From: Micromonospora olivasterospora
Lineage (GTDB): Bacteria > Actinomycetota > Actinomycetes > Mycobacteriales > Micromonosporaceae
Direction: 5' to 3'
NCBI RefSeq assembly: GCF_007830265.1
Contig: NZ_VLKE01000001.1
Coordinates: 5,704,001 to 5,768,000 of the forward strand
Length of the DNA: 64,000 nt
Within the stretch, counting starts at the first letter, position 1, and every line of letters begins with the position of its first letter. Position numbers and translations under genes: made by a program. The notes beneath the pieces are model-generated. The model was not told where the DNA came from and searched no databases. It saw only the letters and a program-made list of their open reading frames with translations. Shown here piece by piece: positions 17,586 to 25,425 of the stretch.

Positions 17586-17613
17586 GGATTCGATAATGTA
17601 CATTATGTCAAGT
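17586..17613. other. dif: dif site (XerCD chromosome dimer resolution site)
   Basis: The 28-bp layout is exact: an 11-bp XerC-side arm GGATTCGATAA, a 6-bp centre TGTACA and an 11-bp XerD-side arm TTATGTCAAGT. The inner 14 bp (17593-17606) are a perfect palindrome. The right arm and CGATAAT core agree with my memory of the actinobacterial dif consensus (CGATAAT, ACATTATGTCAAGT); Escherichia coli dif has the same CATAA-6-TTATG skeleton. It is AT-rich within GC-rich DNA and lies among broken genes. XerCD act here to resolve chromosome dimers at division. Confidence 0.85.
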
Positions 17614-17652
17614 AGACAGGTCAGGTGCCTCCTCCGGCCCCGACCCAAGCCC

Positions 17653-17919
17653 CTACGCCGCCGACTCAGCCACCGACAGCGACCGCTCCGCCGGCAGCCG
17701 CGCCGCGACGACCGCGGTCAGCAGCACCAGCCCACACAGCGCGGGCAACGCCACGGCGAGACCGAACAGCGCCGCGACGGCCGGCCCCAGTGCCGCGCCG
17801 ATGAGCGCCGCGACCGCATCACCGGCCTGAAACGCCGCCGCCACCCGACCGCGCACCGCGTCCCCGGTGGCGGTCTGGACCCGGTGCACCGACACCACGA
17901 GCGCCACGGCTCCCGGCAC
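17653..17919 (-). pseudogene. C-terminal remnant of an MFS transporter
   Basis: About 88 residues read as the last helices of a major facilitator permease: VALVVSVHRVQTATGD, GRVAAAFQAGDAVAALIG, and FGLAVALPALCGLVLLTAVVAARLP, then a stop at 17653. No start codon or N-terminal part is present; before about 17919 the frame has no membrane character. It is a remnant left between dif and the Xer-like gene. Confidence 0.6.
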
Positions 17920-18034
17920 CCCGGCGGGCGGCGGTTGACGGAGCGGGACCTGCACCGGGTGCTTGACGGCGCGGCGCTGGTCACGGACGGCCCTTCCCGC
18001 TCCCCCTCTCGGCGGCCTCCCCACCGACGCGAAA

Positions 18035-18062
18035 ATAATGCATAATATGCCTTATGTACGAA
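18035..18062. other. Degenerate dif-like sequence over the recombinase start codon
   Basis: Read in dif layout: left arm ATAATGCATAA, centre TATGCC, right arm TTATGTACGAA. It keeps the inner CATAA and TTATGT of dif but the outer parts of both arms differ. The right arm contains the ATG (18054) of the adjacent Xer-like gene. The stretch is unusually AT-rich and could equally be the promoter -10 region of a leaderless transcript. Confidence 0.4.
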
Positions 18063-19057
18063 AAACAGGACGAATCGGTGGTCGGGTTGATCGAGGAGTT
18101 CCTGACGGCCCGGGCGACCCGCAAGCCCTCCCCCCACACGCTGGCCGCCTACCGGCGGGACCTGCTGGCCGTCGCCCACCTCGCGGCGGAGGGTGCCACC
18201 CCTCCCCTCCCCCTCGACGACCTGACGATCACGGCCCTCTCCCCCCGCACTATGCGCGCGGCGTTCGCCCGCTTCGCCGCGCCCGCGCCGCCGCGTCCGT
18301 GCACCGGGCCTGGTCGACGTGGAACAGTTTCTTCACCTTCCTGGTGGCCGAGGGGGTCGTGCCCGGCAACCCGATGCCCGCCGTGGGCCGGCCCCGGGCG
18401 CCGCTGCCCCACCCCAAGCCGCTGCGCGGCGACGACACCCCGGAGGAGTTGCTCGCGGCGGTGGCTCGCGGCGACGGCCGGCAGCGCGACCCGTGGCCGG
18501 AGCGGGACCTGGCCGTGCTCGCGCTGGCGCTGTGCGCCGGGCTGCGCCTGTCGGAGTTGCTGGCGTTGCGCGTCGCGTCGCTGGCGGGCCGGCCCGGTGA
18601 GCGGCGGGTCGACGTGGCGGGCAAGGGCGGACGGCCTCGGGTGGTGCCGATTGAGGCGGACCTGGACCGCCTGCTGGCCGACTACCTGGACAGCCGGGCC
18701 CGCCGGTTCGGCGCCCGCAGCGTGCGGCCGGACTCGCCGCTGCTGGTGGACCGGCGGGGCGAGCCACTGCGTCGGGGCGGCCTGCAGTACCTGGTGGAGT
18801 CCTGCTACCGGCGGGCGGGCATCGGCGACCGGGTGCCGCGCGGGGCGCGGTTGCACGCGTTGCGGCACACGTTCGCGACGCGGTTGGCCGAGGATGGGGC
18901 GAGCGCGGCGGAGATCATGCGGTTACTGGGGCACGCGTCGTTGGCGTCGTCGCAGACGTACATCGAGGTGACGGCGGGTCAGCAGCGGGCGGCGGTGGCG
19001 TCGAACCGGACGAACCGGGCGTTGGCGGGGCTGGGGGGCGGGGGCCGGGTGGGGTGA
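18054..19057 (+). pseudogene. Xer-like tyrosine recombinase with a frame break, adjacent to dif
   Basis: From ATG 18054 the core-binding domain reads MYEKQDESVVGLIEEFL, then KPSPHTLAAYRRDLLAVA. The frame breaks at about 18277 and resumes one frame over with HRAWSTWNSFFTFLVAEG. The catalytic domain is complete: Arg in GLRLSELLAL, Lys in GKGGRPRVVP, LHALRHTFATRL, LGHASLASS and Tyr in QTYIEVT. The span of 1004 bp is one base short of a multiple of three, so one inserted base restores a 334-codon XerC/D-size gene. It lies 440 bp from dif. It may be a dif-associated recombinase, the host XerC/D type, or a remnant of an element that integrated at dif. Confidence 0.75.
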
Positions 19058-19082
19058 CCGGTCGCGGTGGGTGTGGCAGGGT

Positions 19083-19165
19083 GGGGGTACGCGACTGGCG
19101 GCACCGGGGATGGGATCGACCATCGGGGAGCTCGTCGTGGGGGTCGTCCGCCTGGGCTCCCGCGG
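19083..19165 (+). promoter_or_regulatory. ZTP (pfl-motif) riboswitch upstream of folD
   Basis: The leader has the two hallmark blocks of the pfl/ZTP aptamer in order: GACTGGCG at 19093-19100 and CCGCCTGGGC at 19148-19157, with the stem-forming stretch ggatgggatcgaccatc between them. It ends 12 bp before the folD start codon. ZTP riboswitches sense the purine intermediate ZMP/ZTP, which builds up when 10-formyl-tetrahydrofolate is short, and turn on folate one-carbon genes such as folD. Confidence 0.8.
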
Positions 19166-19177
19166 GCGAGGTGTCGC

Positions 19178-20053
19178 ATGTCTGCTGTGGGTACGACGAC
19201 TGCGCGGGTGCTGTCCGGCAAGCCGGTGGCGGAGCGGGTGTTGGCGGAGATCGCCGAGGGGGTGGCGGCGTTGCGGGCGGCGGGGGTGACGCCGTCGTTG
19301 GCGACGGTGCTGGTGGGTGACGACGACGCGAGCGTCGGGTACATCCGGATCAAGCAGCGGCAGGCGGCGGAGTTGGGTTTCGCGTCGCCGCATGTGCATC
19401 TGCCGGCGTCGGCGTCGCAGGCGGATCTGCACCGGGTGTTGGAGGAGTTCAACTCCGACGCGGGTGTGCACGGGGTGTTGGTGCAGCATCCGATTCCGGG
19501 GCATCTGGACTACGACCGGGCGTTGCAGGTTCTCGATCCGGACAAGGACGTGGACGGGATGCATCCGGTGAACATGGGCCGTCTGGCGTTGGGGTTGCCG
19601 GGTCCGCTGCCGTGTACGCCGGCGGGAATCGAGGCGTTGTTGGCGTTCCACGGGGTTCCGGTGGCGGGTCGGGAGGTGGTGGTCCTGGGTCGGGGTGCGA
19701 CGTTGGGGCGGCCGTTGGCGATGTTGTTGGCGCAGCAGCGGCCGACGGCGAACGCGGCGGTGACGGTGGTGCACACGGGGGTGGCGGACTGGGCGCGGTA
19801 CACGCGGCGGGCGGAGATTCTGGTGGCGGCGGCGGGGGTGCCGGGGATCGTGCGGCCGGAGCATGTGCGTCCGGGTGCGGTGGTGGTTGGTGGTGGGGTG
19901 CGGTACGAGGGGCGGCGGTTGCTGCCGGATGTAGACGAGTCGTGTGCGGGGGTGGCGGGGGCGATCACGCCGCGGGTCGGTGGGGTGGGTCCGACGACGG
20001 TGGCGATGTTGTTCCGTAACGCGTTGGCGGCGGCGCGGCGGGCCGCGGGCTGA
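19178..20053 (+). CDS. folD: Methylene-tetrahydrofolate dehydrogenase / methenyl-tetrahydrofolate cyclohydrolase
   Basis: 291 residues from ATG 19178. Converts 5,10-methylene-THF to 10-formyl-THF in two steps with NADP, supplying one-carbon units for purines and fMet-tRNA. The catalytic domain has VGYIRIKQRQA (Tyr and Lys of the YxxxK pair), VLVQHPIPGHLD and DKDVDGMHPVN; the nucleotide domain has VVLGRGATLGRPL and PGAVVVGGG. The usual SD is replaced by the end of the ZTP riboswitch expression platform. The coding strand is very G-rich (GTG, TTG, GCG codons), in contrast to cydAB and the SDR gene. Confidence 0.95.
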   Translation: MSAVGTTTARVLSGKPVAERVLAEIAEGVAALRAAGVTPSLATVLVGDDDASVGYIRIKQRQAAELGFASPHVHLPASASQADLHRVLEEFNSDAGVHGVLVQHPIPGHLDYDRALQVLDPDKDVDGMHPVNMGRLALGLPGPLPCTPAGIEALLAFHGVPVAGREVVVLGRGATLGRPLAMLLAQQRPTANAAVTVVHTGVADWARYTRRAEILVAAAGVPGIVRPEHVRPGAVVVGGGVRYEGRRLLPDVDESCAGVAGAITPRVGGVGPTTVAMLFRNALAAARRAAG

Positions 20054-20089
20054 CGGCTGCGTGTCTTCCGGCCGTGGGAGGGTTGCCGG

Positions 20090-20176
20090 GTGTTGAGGGT
20101 GTTGCTGTGTTCGGTGCTGGTGTTCGTGGCTCTGGGTGGGGTGGGGATCTGGTTGCGGCGGCGCCGGGGCCGGTGA
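20090..20176 (+). CDS. Possible 28-residue membrane peptide
   Basis: A short frame from GTG 20090, with GGGAGGG about 8 bases upstream, encodes one hydrophobic helix (VLLCSVLVFVALGGVGIW) and a basic end (LRRRRGR). It lies between folD and the TSUP gene on the same strand. Topology would be N-out with a positively charged cytoplasmic tail. There is no family evidence, so it may be chance in G/T-rich DNA. Confidence 0.35.
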   Translation: MLRVLLCSVLVFVALGGVGIWLRRRRGR

Positions 20177-20267
20177 CGCCGGGCGCGTGCCTGCTGGCGG
20201 TGAGGGGCGACACAGCGCTTCCCGCTGGTCGGGGCCGGGTGGGGGTGGGTGGGCAGAATGGCGGCCC

Positions 20268-20951
20268 GTGGATCCCTTGTCGCTGACCACCCTGCTCGCT
20301 GCGGCCGCGATGGCCGGTTGGGTCGATGCCGTTGTCGGCGGGGGCGGGTTGCTGCTGTTGCCGGCGTTGCTGGTGGCCGCGCCGGGGGTGCCGGTGGCGA
20401 TGGCGTTGGGTACGAACAAGCTGGCGGCGATCTTCGGTACGTCGACGGCGGCGGTGACGTATGGGCGGCGTACGAAGCTGGACTGGCGGGTGGCGGGGCC
20501 GGCGGCGGGGTTGGCGGTGTTGTTCGTGCTGACCCGGCCGCGGTTGGGGGTGGTGGCTCATCCGCACCGGCGTACGGGGGTGCGGGTCGTGGTGGCGGTG
20601 GCGGTGGCGGGGTTGGGCATCGCGCTGTACGACGGGTTGATCGGTCCGGGTACGGGCACGTTCCTGGTGTTGGCGTTCACGGCGCTGATCGGGGCGGATT
20701 TCGTGCATGCCTCGGCGATGGCGAAGGTGGTCAACGCGGGTACGAACCTGGGTGCGTTGGTGGTGTTCGCGGCGACGGGGCACGTGTGGTGGCTGCTGGG
20801 GGCGGCGATGGCGGTGTGCAACGTCGCCGGAGCCGCGCTGGGCGCGCGGATGGCGTTGCGGCGCGGCTCCGGCTTCGTGCGGGTGGTGCTGCTGGTGGTG
20901 GTGGGGGCGTTGGTGGCGAAGTTGGGTTACGACCAGTGGCGGGCGGCCTGA
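20268..20951 (+). CDS. TSUP-family (TauE/SafE) membrane permease, internally shortened
   Basis: 227 residues from GTG 20268. TSUP permeases move sulfite, sulfonates or related organic anions across the membrane. Half 1: AGWVDAVVGGGGLLLLPALL and ALGTNKLAAIFGTSTAAVTY; half 2: GIALYDGLIGPGTGTFLVLAF and NAGTNLGALVVF, both the expected family motifs. Between AAGLAV and FVLTRPRLG about 35-40 residues that normally hold a helix pair appear to be missing, and the total is shorter than the usual 250-260. The frame is open through this point, so it is an in-frame deletion; transport ability is doubtful. Confidence 0.8.
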   Translation: MDPLSLTTLLAAAAMAGWVDAVVGGGGLLLLPALLVAAPGVPVAMALGTNKLAAIFGTSTAAVTYGRRTKLDWRVAGPAAGLAVLFVLTRPRLGVVAHPHRRTGVRVVVAVAVAGLGIALYDGLIGPGTGTFLVLAFTALIGADFVHASAMAKVVNAGTNLGALVVFAATGHVWWLLGAAMAVCNVAGAALGARMALRRGSGFVRVVLLVVVGALVAKLGYDQWRAA

Positions 20952-20991
20952 GTTTCGGGCGGGGCCGGGGCGCCGCGGGTGGCTGGTTGGG

Positions 20992-21591
20992 TCAGGCGTG
21001 GCGGACGACGTCGTCGTAGTCGAGGCGGGGCAGTCGGGGGAACCAGGCGTCGGGGCCGGGCTTGCCGATGTTGACCACGAGCAGGGACTTCCAGGAGTTG
21101 TCGGTGAAGAAGTCCTTGTCGACGCCGGCGTGGTCGAAGCCGGCCATGGGCCCGGCGGCGAGGCCGGCGGCGCGGACGGCGAGTAGCCAGTAGCCGATCT
21201 GGAGGGCGGCGTTGAAGCGGGCCATCTGTTCGCGGGCGGCGGGGTCGCCGGCGAGGGTGTCGCGCATCTCGGGGCGGATCGGGAAGACGCGGGGGACGAA
21301 CTCGTGGAAGTCGGTGTCGGCGGCGAGTACGGCGACGACGGGGGCGGAGGCGGTCTTGGCGCGGTTGCCTTCGGCCATGTGGGTGAGCAGTCGCTGGCGG
21401 GGTTCGCCGTCGCGGATGAACAGGACGCGCAGTGGCTGGGTGTTGGCGGCGGTGGGCGGGTACTTGGCGAGTTCGAAGATGGCGCGCAGTTGTTCGTCGG
21501 TGACGGGTTCGTCGGTGAAGGTGTTGGCGGTGCGGGCGTCGGTGAACAGTTGGGCCTGCGCGTCGGGGTGCAGGGTGATCGGGTCGCTCAT
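20992..21591 (-). CDS. Nitroreductase-family protein (RutE/HadB-like malonic semialdehyde reductase type)
   Basis: 199 residues from ATG 21591, after GGAGCCC. FMN-dependent oxidoreductase fold: the N-terminal ARTANTFTDEPVTDEQL, KYPPTAANTQPLR (FMN phosphate/ribityl region), and the C-terminal VVNIGKPGPDAWFPRLPRLDYDDVV are the signature of the RutE-like branch, which reduces malonic semialdehyde or quinone-like substrates with NAD(P)H. It is divergent from the HxlR regulator, the usual arrangement for oxidoreductases controlled by HxlR-type sensors of electrophiles. Confidence 0.85.
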   Translation of the reverse strand: MSDPITLHPDAQAQLFTDARTANTFTDEPVTDEQLRAIFELAKYPPTAANTQPLRVLFIRDGEPRQRLLTHMAEGNRAKTASAPVVAVLAADTDFHEFVPRVFPIRPEMRDTLAGDPAAREQMARFNAALQIGYWLLAVRAAGLAAGPMAGFDHAGVDKDFFTDNSWKSLLVVNIGKPGPDAWFPRLPRLDYDDVVRHA

Positions 21592-21685
21592 GGGCTCCTC
21601 ATTCTCGCGAAGCCGCTCCACTTACCGGAGGGGCTAGCTTTTTAGTAGCGCATTGCCGCGTCAGCGTAGCGCGTATCCTGGGGCC

Positions 21686-22048
21686 ATGACGACGAGGCCC
21701 GAGGCGAGCGCGGTCCCCCGCGCGTGCGACGCCGGTCTGGCGCTGGCCTTCGCGTTCCTCGGCAAGCGGTGGAACGGGGTGCTGCTGGGCACTCTCGCGG
21801 TCGGGCCGGCGGGCTTCGCGGAGCTGGCCCGCGCGCTGCCCGGTATCAGCGAGTCGGTGCTGTCGGACCGCCTCGGCGAGCTGTGCCGGGTGGGCCTGGT
21901 CTCGCGCACTGTGCGCCAGGGCCCGCCGGTGGGGGTCAGCTATCAGCTCACCGACCGCGGGGCGGCCCTGGCGCCGGCGCTGGAGGCGCTCGCCCGGTGG
22001 GCGCACGAGAATCTGCCGGCCGAGGCGGGACGCGCCGGCGGCTGCTGA
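21686..22048 (+). CDS. HxlR-family winged-helix transcriptional regulator
   Basis: 120 residues from ATG 21686. A single HxlR domain: CDAGLALAFAFLGKRWNGVLL (with the conserved Cys near the N-terminus), FAELARALPGISESVLSDRL (recognition helix), LVSRTVRQGPPVGVSYQLTDRG (wing) and ALARWAHENLP. Proteins of this type often sense quinones or aldehydes through the N-terminal Cys. The 94-bp gap to the divergent nitroreductase holds related half-sites tagtagcgcat and gcgtagcgcgt, which could be its operator. Confidence 0.85.
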   Translation: MTTRPEASAVPRACDAGLALAFAFLGKRWNGVLLGTLAVGPAGFAELARALPGISESVLSDRLGELCRVGLVSRTVRQGPPVGVSYQLTDRGAALAPALEALARWAHENLPAEAGRAGGC

Positions 22049-22072
22049 CCCCGGTTGTGTGATCATGGGCGG

Positions 22073-22844
22073 GTGCCCGTCCGCGCCGAACACGACCGGG
22101 CCGTCCTGGCCGAGCTGCTGGGCCGGGATCCGGTGCTGCACGCCTACCAGCTGGGCGACCTGGACGACTTCTTCTGGCCGTACACGTCGTGGTATCGCCG
22201 GGGCGACCAGGTGGCGCTGCTGTACCACGGCGTGGCCACCCCGACGTTGCTGGCGTTCGCCGCCCCGGAGCGGGCCGGTGAACTGGCGACGCTGTTGGAC
22301 GAGCTGGCCCCGGTGTTGCCGGCCCGGCTGTGGGCGCACCTGTCTCCCGGCCTGGACGCCACGGTGGCCCGCTGGTACGAGGTGTCCGACGCCGCCGCGC
22401 ACCACCGGATGGCGTTGACCGATCCGGCGCGGCTGGCGCAGGTCGGCCCGGCCGGGGAGGTGCTCGGCCGGGCGGACCTGCCGGCGCTGCTGGAGCTGTA
22501 CGCGGTGGCGTACCCGGGGAACTGGTTCGACCCGCGGATGCTGGACACGGGCCAGTACGTGGGTGTGCGGGACGCCGGGGAGCTGGTCGCGGTGGCCGGG
22601 GTGCACGTGTTCTCCCCCACCTGGCGGGTGGCCGCCCTGGGTAACGTCACCACCCATCCGCGCGCGGGGCCGGGGCCTGGCCGCGGCGTCGGTGTCCGCG
22701 CTGTGCGCGCGGCTGCGTGCCCGCGTGGACCATGTGACGCTCAACGTGCGGGCGGACAACACCGCCGCGGTGCGCCTGTACGAGCGGCTCGGCTTCACGC
22801 GGGTGGCCGACTTCACCGAGTGCGGGCTGCGCCGCCGGGCGTGA
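22073..22844 (+). pseudogene. GNAT-family acetyltransferase with a frame break
   Basis: From GTG 22073 the frame gives an N-terminal domain (LHAYQLGDLDDFFWPYTSWY) and the first GNAT strands (GVRDAGELVAVAGVHVFS, then AALGNVTTHPRA). At about 22663 the frame is lost; the acetyl-CoA loop and end continue in another frame as RGRGLAAASVSALCARL, VTLNVRADNTAAVRLYERL and GFTRVADFTE. The span leaves a remainder of one base, so one base too many or two missing. The break falls exactly in the RGxG acetyl-CoA loop. If the sequence is right, the protein lacks its cofactor site. Confidence 0.7.
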
Positions 22845-22915
22845 CCGTCGCGGGGCGCTGGCTCGGGGCGGGCCCGGCGGGGCGTGGTGTGGTGTGGTGT
22901 GGGCCTGATCCGGCC

Positions 22916-23599
22916 TCAGGGTTCGCGGGCGCGCAGGTACGCGTCGAGGTGGGCGGCGCCGGTGAGCATGGCGCGGCCCCGGGCGGACAGGCGGGCCTGC
23001 CAGTCGCGCAGGGCCGACTCCAGCGGGGCGACGCCTCCGGCGGAGCGGACCTGGGCGAGCAGCGGGGCGATCCGCTCCAGCAGGTAGCCGCCGCGTCTGA
23101 GCTGGTGGGCCAGGCGGGCGTCCCGTACGTCGGCCGCGCTGTATACGCGGTAGCCCGTCTGCGGGTCGCGGCGCGGTTGGACCACGCCGGCGCGTTCCCA
23201 GGTGCGCAGGGTGGCGGGGCGGATGCCGAGCCTTCTCGCCAGGGGGCCGATGAACGTGTCGCCGCGTTCCTGCGGCACGGGGGCCAGATCGCGTAGCGCG
23301 GCGTCGACGGCCTGGAGGGTGCGGCGGTCGTCGAGAAGCTGGCCGTGGCTCTCGTCGATGAGCCGAAACGCGTCGTCGGTGGCGCCCCGGTTGACCGCCT
23401 GCATGACCGACGTGGCCGTCCGGTGACCGTGCCCGGGCGCGAGGGCGAGGAACGCGCGCAGGGCTTGCGCGTGCAGCGGCGTGTAGGTGCGGTAGCCGTG
23501 GACGGTGCGTTCGGCGGCGGGCAGGATGCCGGCGTCCTCGTAGTTCCTGACCGCCTGGGTGGACAGGCCGTGCTCGCGCGCCAGGTCCACTGGCCTCAT
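22916..23599 (-). CDS. MerR-type regulator with two HTH modules (TioE-like)
   Basis: 227 residues from ATG 23599. The N-terminal MerR HTH (MRPVDLAREHGLSTQAVRNYEDAG, preceded by no extra domain; GYRTYTPLHAQALRAF) is followed at about residue 110-180 by a second MerR-like HTH (FIGPLARRLGIRPATLRTWE, GYRVYSAADVRDARL). Duplicated-HTH MerR proteins are found beside self-resistance genes in actinomycetes. Here it is divergent from the erythromycin-esterase-like gene, which is therefore its likely target; two perfect palindromes lie between them. The dimerisation helix is at about residues 75-100. Confidence 0.8.
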   Translation of the reverse strand: MRPVDLAREHGLSTQAVRNYEDAGILPAAERTVHGYRTYTPLHAQALRAFLALAPGHGHRTATSVMQAVNRGATDDAFRLIDESHGQLLDDRRTLQAVDAALRDLAPVPQERGDTFIGPLARRLGIRPATLRTWERAGVVQPRRDPQTGYRVYSAADVRDARLAHQLRRGGYLLERIAPLLAQVRSAGGVAPLESALRDWQARLSARGRAMLTGAAHLDAYLRAREP

Positions 23600-23621
23600 G
23601 GGTGCATCACCGGTTGAAGGT

Positions 23622-23683
23622 TTGTCGCGACAATAGCGGGGTTTGCCAGACAAAGTTTACATCGGGAGTTCAACGATATCGTT
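23622..23683. promoter_or_regulatory. Two perfect 12-bp palindromes between divergent genes
   Basis: TTGTCGCGACAA (23622-23633) and AACGATATCGTT (23672-23683) are both perfect dyads in the 90-bp gap between the MerR-type gene and the esterase-like gene. The second ends 6 bp before the esterase start codon. They are candidate operators; MerR proteins bind dyads set between -35 and -10 boxes. Confidence 0.5.
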
Positions 23684-23689
23684 AATGGT

Positions 23690-24865
23690 ATGGATATCAA
23701 GGACGCGGCCCGGCCGCTCGACGGCGCGGGCGTCTCGGCATTCCTGCGGTCGCTTCCCGCCCGGCCCCTGCTGCTCGGCCTCGGCGAGGCCCGGCACTTC
23801 GTCGGGGAGTTGGGCGAGTTGCGCAACGAGATATTCCGACACCTGGTCGAGCACGAGGGCTACCGGTCGTTCGCCATCGAGAGCGACTGCCTCATGGGCC
23901 TCGTGGTGGACGACTTCGTCACGACGGGCGCGGGTACCCTCGGCGACGTCATGGAACGCGGCTTCAGCCACGGCTTCGGCGCGTCGCCGGCCAATCGGGA
24001 GCTCGTGCGCTGGATGCGCGCGTACAACGAGGAGCACGATGAGAAGGTCCGGTTCTTCGGGTTCGACGGCCCTCTGGAGTACTGGGCGGCGAGCCCGCGC
24101 CAGGCGCTCACCGGCCTCTACGCCCTCCTCGACGGTCCGCTCCCCCGCACGGTGGTGACCAGGGAAACCCTCGACACGCTGCTGGGCCCGGACGACCGGT
24201 GGGCGAACGAGGCCACGGCCATGGACCCGTCCCGGTCGATCGGCCGGTCCGCCGACGCCCAGCGGCTGCGTCTGATCGCCGACGACCTGGTGGCGCTGCT
24301 CGACACCCAGGCGCCGCTGCTGAGCGCGGAGGACCGGGAGCGGGCGGCACTGTACGGGCGTACCGCCACCGGCCTGCTGCGCTACCACTACTGGATGGCC
24401 GACACGTCCCCGGCCCGGTGGGCGCGGCTGTCGGCCCTGCGGGACGCGATGATGGCCGCCAACCTGCGTGCCGTCGCCGGGCACGGCCCGGCGCTGGTCT
24501 TCGCCAGCAACCTCCACCTGCAGCGGAACAAGAGCTTCATGCCGTTCGGCGAGCAGGTGCTGCAGTGGTGGAGCGCGGGGGCGATCACCGCGACCCACCT
24601 GGGTGACCGGTTCGCCTTCCTGGCCTCCGCCCTCGGCACGGTCGGCGACGACGCCCCGCCTCCGGACACCGTCGAGGGCATCCTGTCCACGCTTCCGTGG
24701 GATCACTGTCTCGTCGACGCCCGCCGCCTGGCCGGGGCGGCGACGAAGGCCGTACCGCGCAGTTCCCGCGACTTCGCCTATTTCCCGCTGGACCCGGCCC
24801 ACCTCGACATGATCGACGGTGTCGTCTTCCTCCGGCAGGCGGTCGGGCTGGGTTCGCTGGGCTGA
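23690..24865 (+). CDS. Erythromycin-esterase-family protein
   Basis: 391 residues from ATG 23690. The family hydrolyses the macrolactone of erythromycin (EreA/EreB) or succinoglycan-type substrates. Visible blocks: LLGLGEARHFVGELGELRNEIF, where Ere enzymes usually read GEATHG, FAIESDCLMGLVVDDF, FFGFDGP, and YHYWMADTSPARWARLSALRD with ALVFASNLHLQRN, where the catalytic His and Glu of the core lie. The changed first motif (ARHF in place of ATHG) suggests a different substrate from erythromycin. No strong SD is seen near the start. The divergent MerR-type gene suggests drug-inducible expression. Confidence 0.8.
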   Translation: MDIKDAARPLDGAGVSAFLRSLPARPLLLGLGEARHFVGELGELRNEIFRHLVEHEGYRSFAIESDCLMGLVVDDFVTTGAGTLGDVMERGFSHGFGASPANRELVRWMRAYNEEHDEKVRFFGFDGPLEYWAASPRQALTGLYALLDGPLPRTVVTRETLDTLLGPDDRWANEATAMDPSRSIGRSADAQRLRLIADDLVALLDTQAPLLSAEDRERAALYGRTATGLLRYHYWMADTSPARWARLSALRDAMMAANLRAVAGHGPALVFASNLHLQRNKSFMPFGEQVLQWWSAGAITATHLGDRFAFLASALGTVGDDAPPPDTVEGILSTLPWDHCLVDARRLAGAATKAVPRSSRDFAYFPLDPAHLDMIDGVVFLRQAVGLGSLG

Positions 24866-24905
24866 TGGGGGGCGGGCGCCGTGGAGAGGTGCCCGCGCGG
24901 CGCCG

Positions 24906-25415
24906 TCAGGCCCGGCGGCGGGGCGAGTCGAAGCGGCCGGCGCGGATCTCCCGCAGCGCCCGGCGCCGGACGTCCCCGCGCAGGGTGTCGACGTAGAGGC
25001 GGCCGGCGAGGTGGTCGGTCTCGTGTTGCAGGGCGCGGGCCAGGAACCCGCTGCCGGAGATCGTCAGCGGTTCGCCGTGCTGGTCGATGCCGCGGGCGGT
25101 GGCGTGCATGGCGCGGCGGGTCGGGAAGTACAGGCCGGGGATCGACAGGCAGCCCTCGTCGTCGTCCTGCGGTTCGTCGGACAGCTCCAGGGTCGGGTTG
25201 ACCATGTGTCCGCGGTGGCCGTCGGCGTCGTAGACGAACACCTGGACCGGCACGCCGATCTGCGGGGCGGCGACGCCGGCGCGGCCGGGGGCGCCGAGCA
25301 GGGTGTCCATCAGGTCGGCGACCAGGGCGCGCAGTTCGGTGTCGAAGCTGGTCACCGGCTCGCAGGCGGTGCGCAGCACCGGGTCGCCGATGATCCGGAT
25401 GGGCCGCATCGTCAT
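24906..25415 (-). CDS. def: Peptide deformylase
   Basis: 169 residues from ATG 25415. Removes the formyl group from the N-terminal Met of new proteins; metal enzyme in the cytoplasm. The three motifs are present: GVAAPQIG (GxGxAAxQ with the first Gly shifted), EGCLSIPG with the metal Cys, and QHETDHLAG with the two metal His and catalytic Glu. It starts 10 bp after the pabB stop on the same strand, so the two are likely co-transcribed. Confidence 0.95.
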   Translation of the reverse strand: MTMRPIRIIGDPVLRTACEPVTSFDTELRALVADLMDTLLGAPGRAGVAAPQIGVPVQVFVYDADGHRGHMVNPTLELSDEPQDDDEGCLSIPGLYFPTRRAMHATARGIDQHGEPLTISGSGFLARALQHETDHLAGRLYVDTLRGDVRRRALREIRAGRFDSPRRRA

Positions 25416-25425
25416 GGTAGGCAGG

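Noticed and set aside
18035..18062. Second functional dif site
   Set aside because: Only the inner halves of the arms match; I list it as a degenerate dif-like sequence, not as a second dif.
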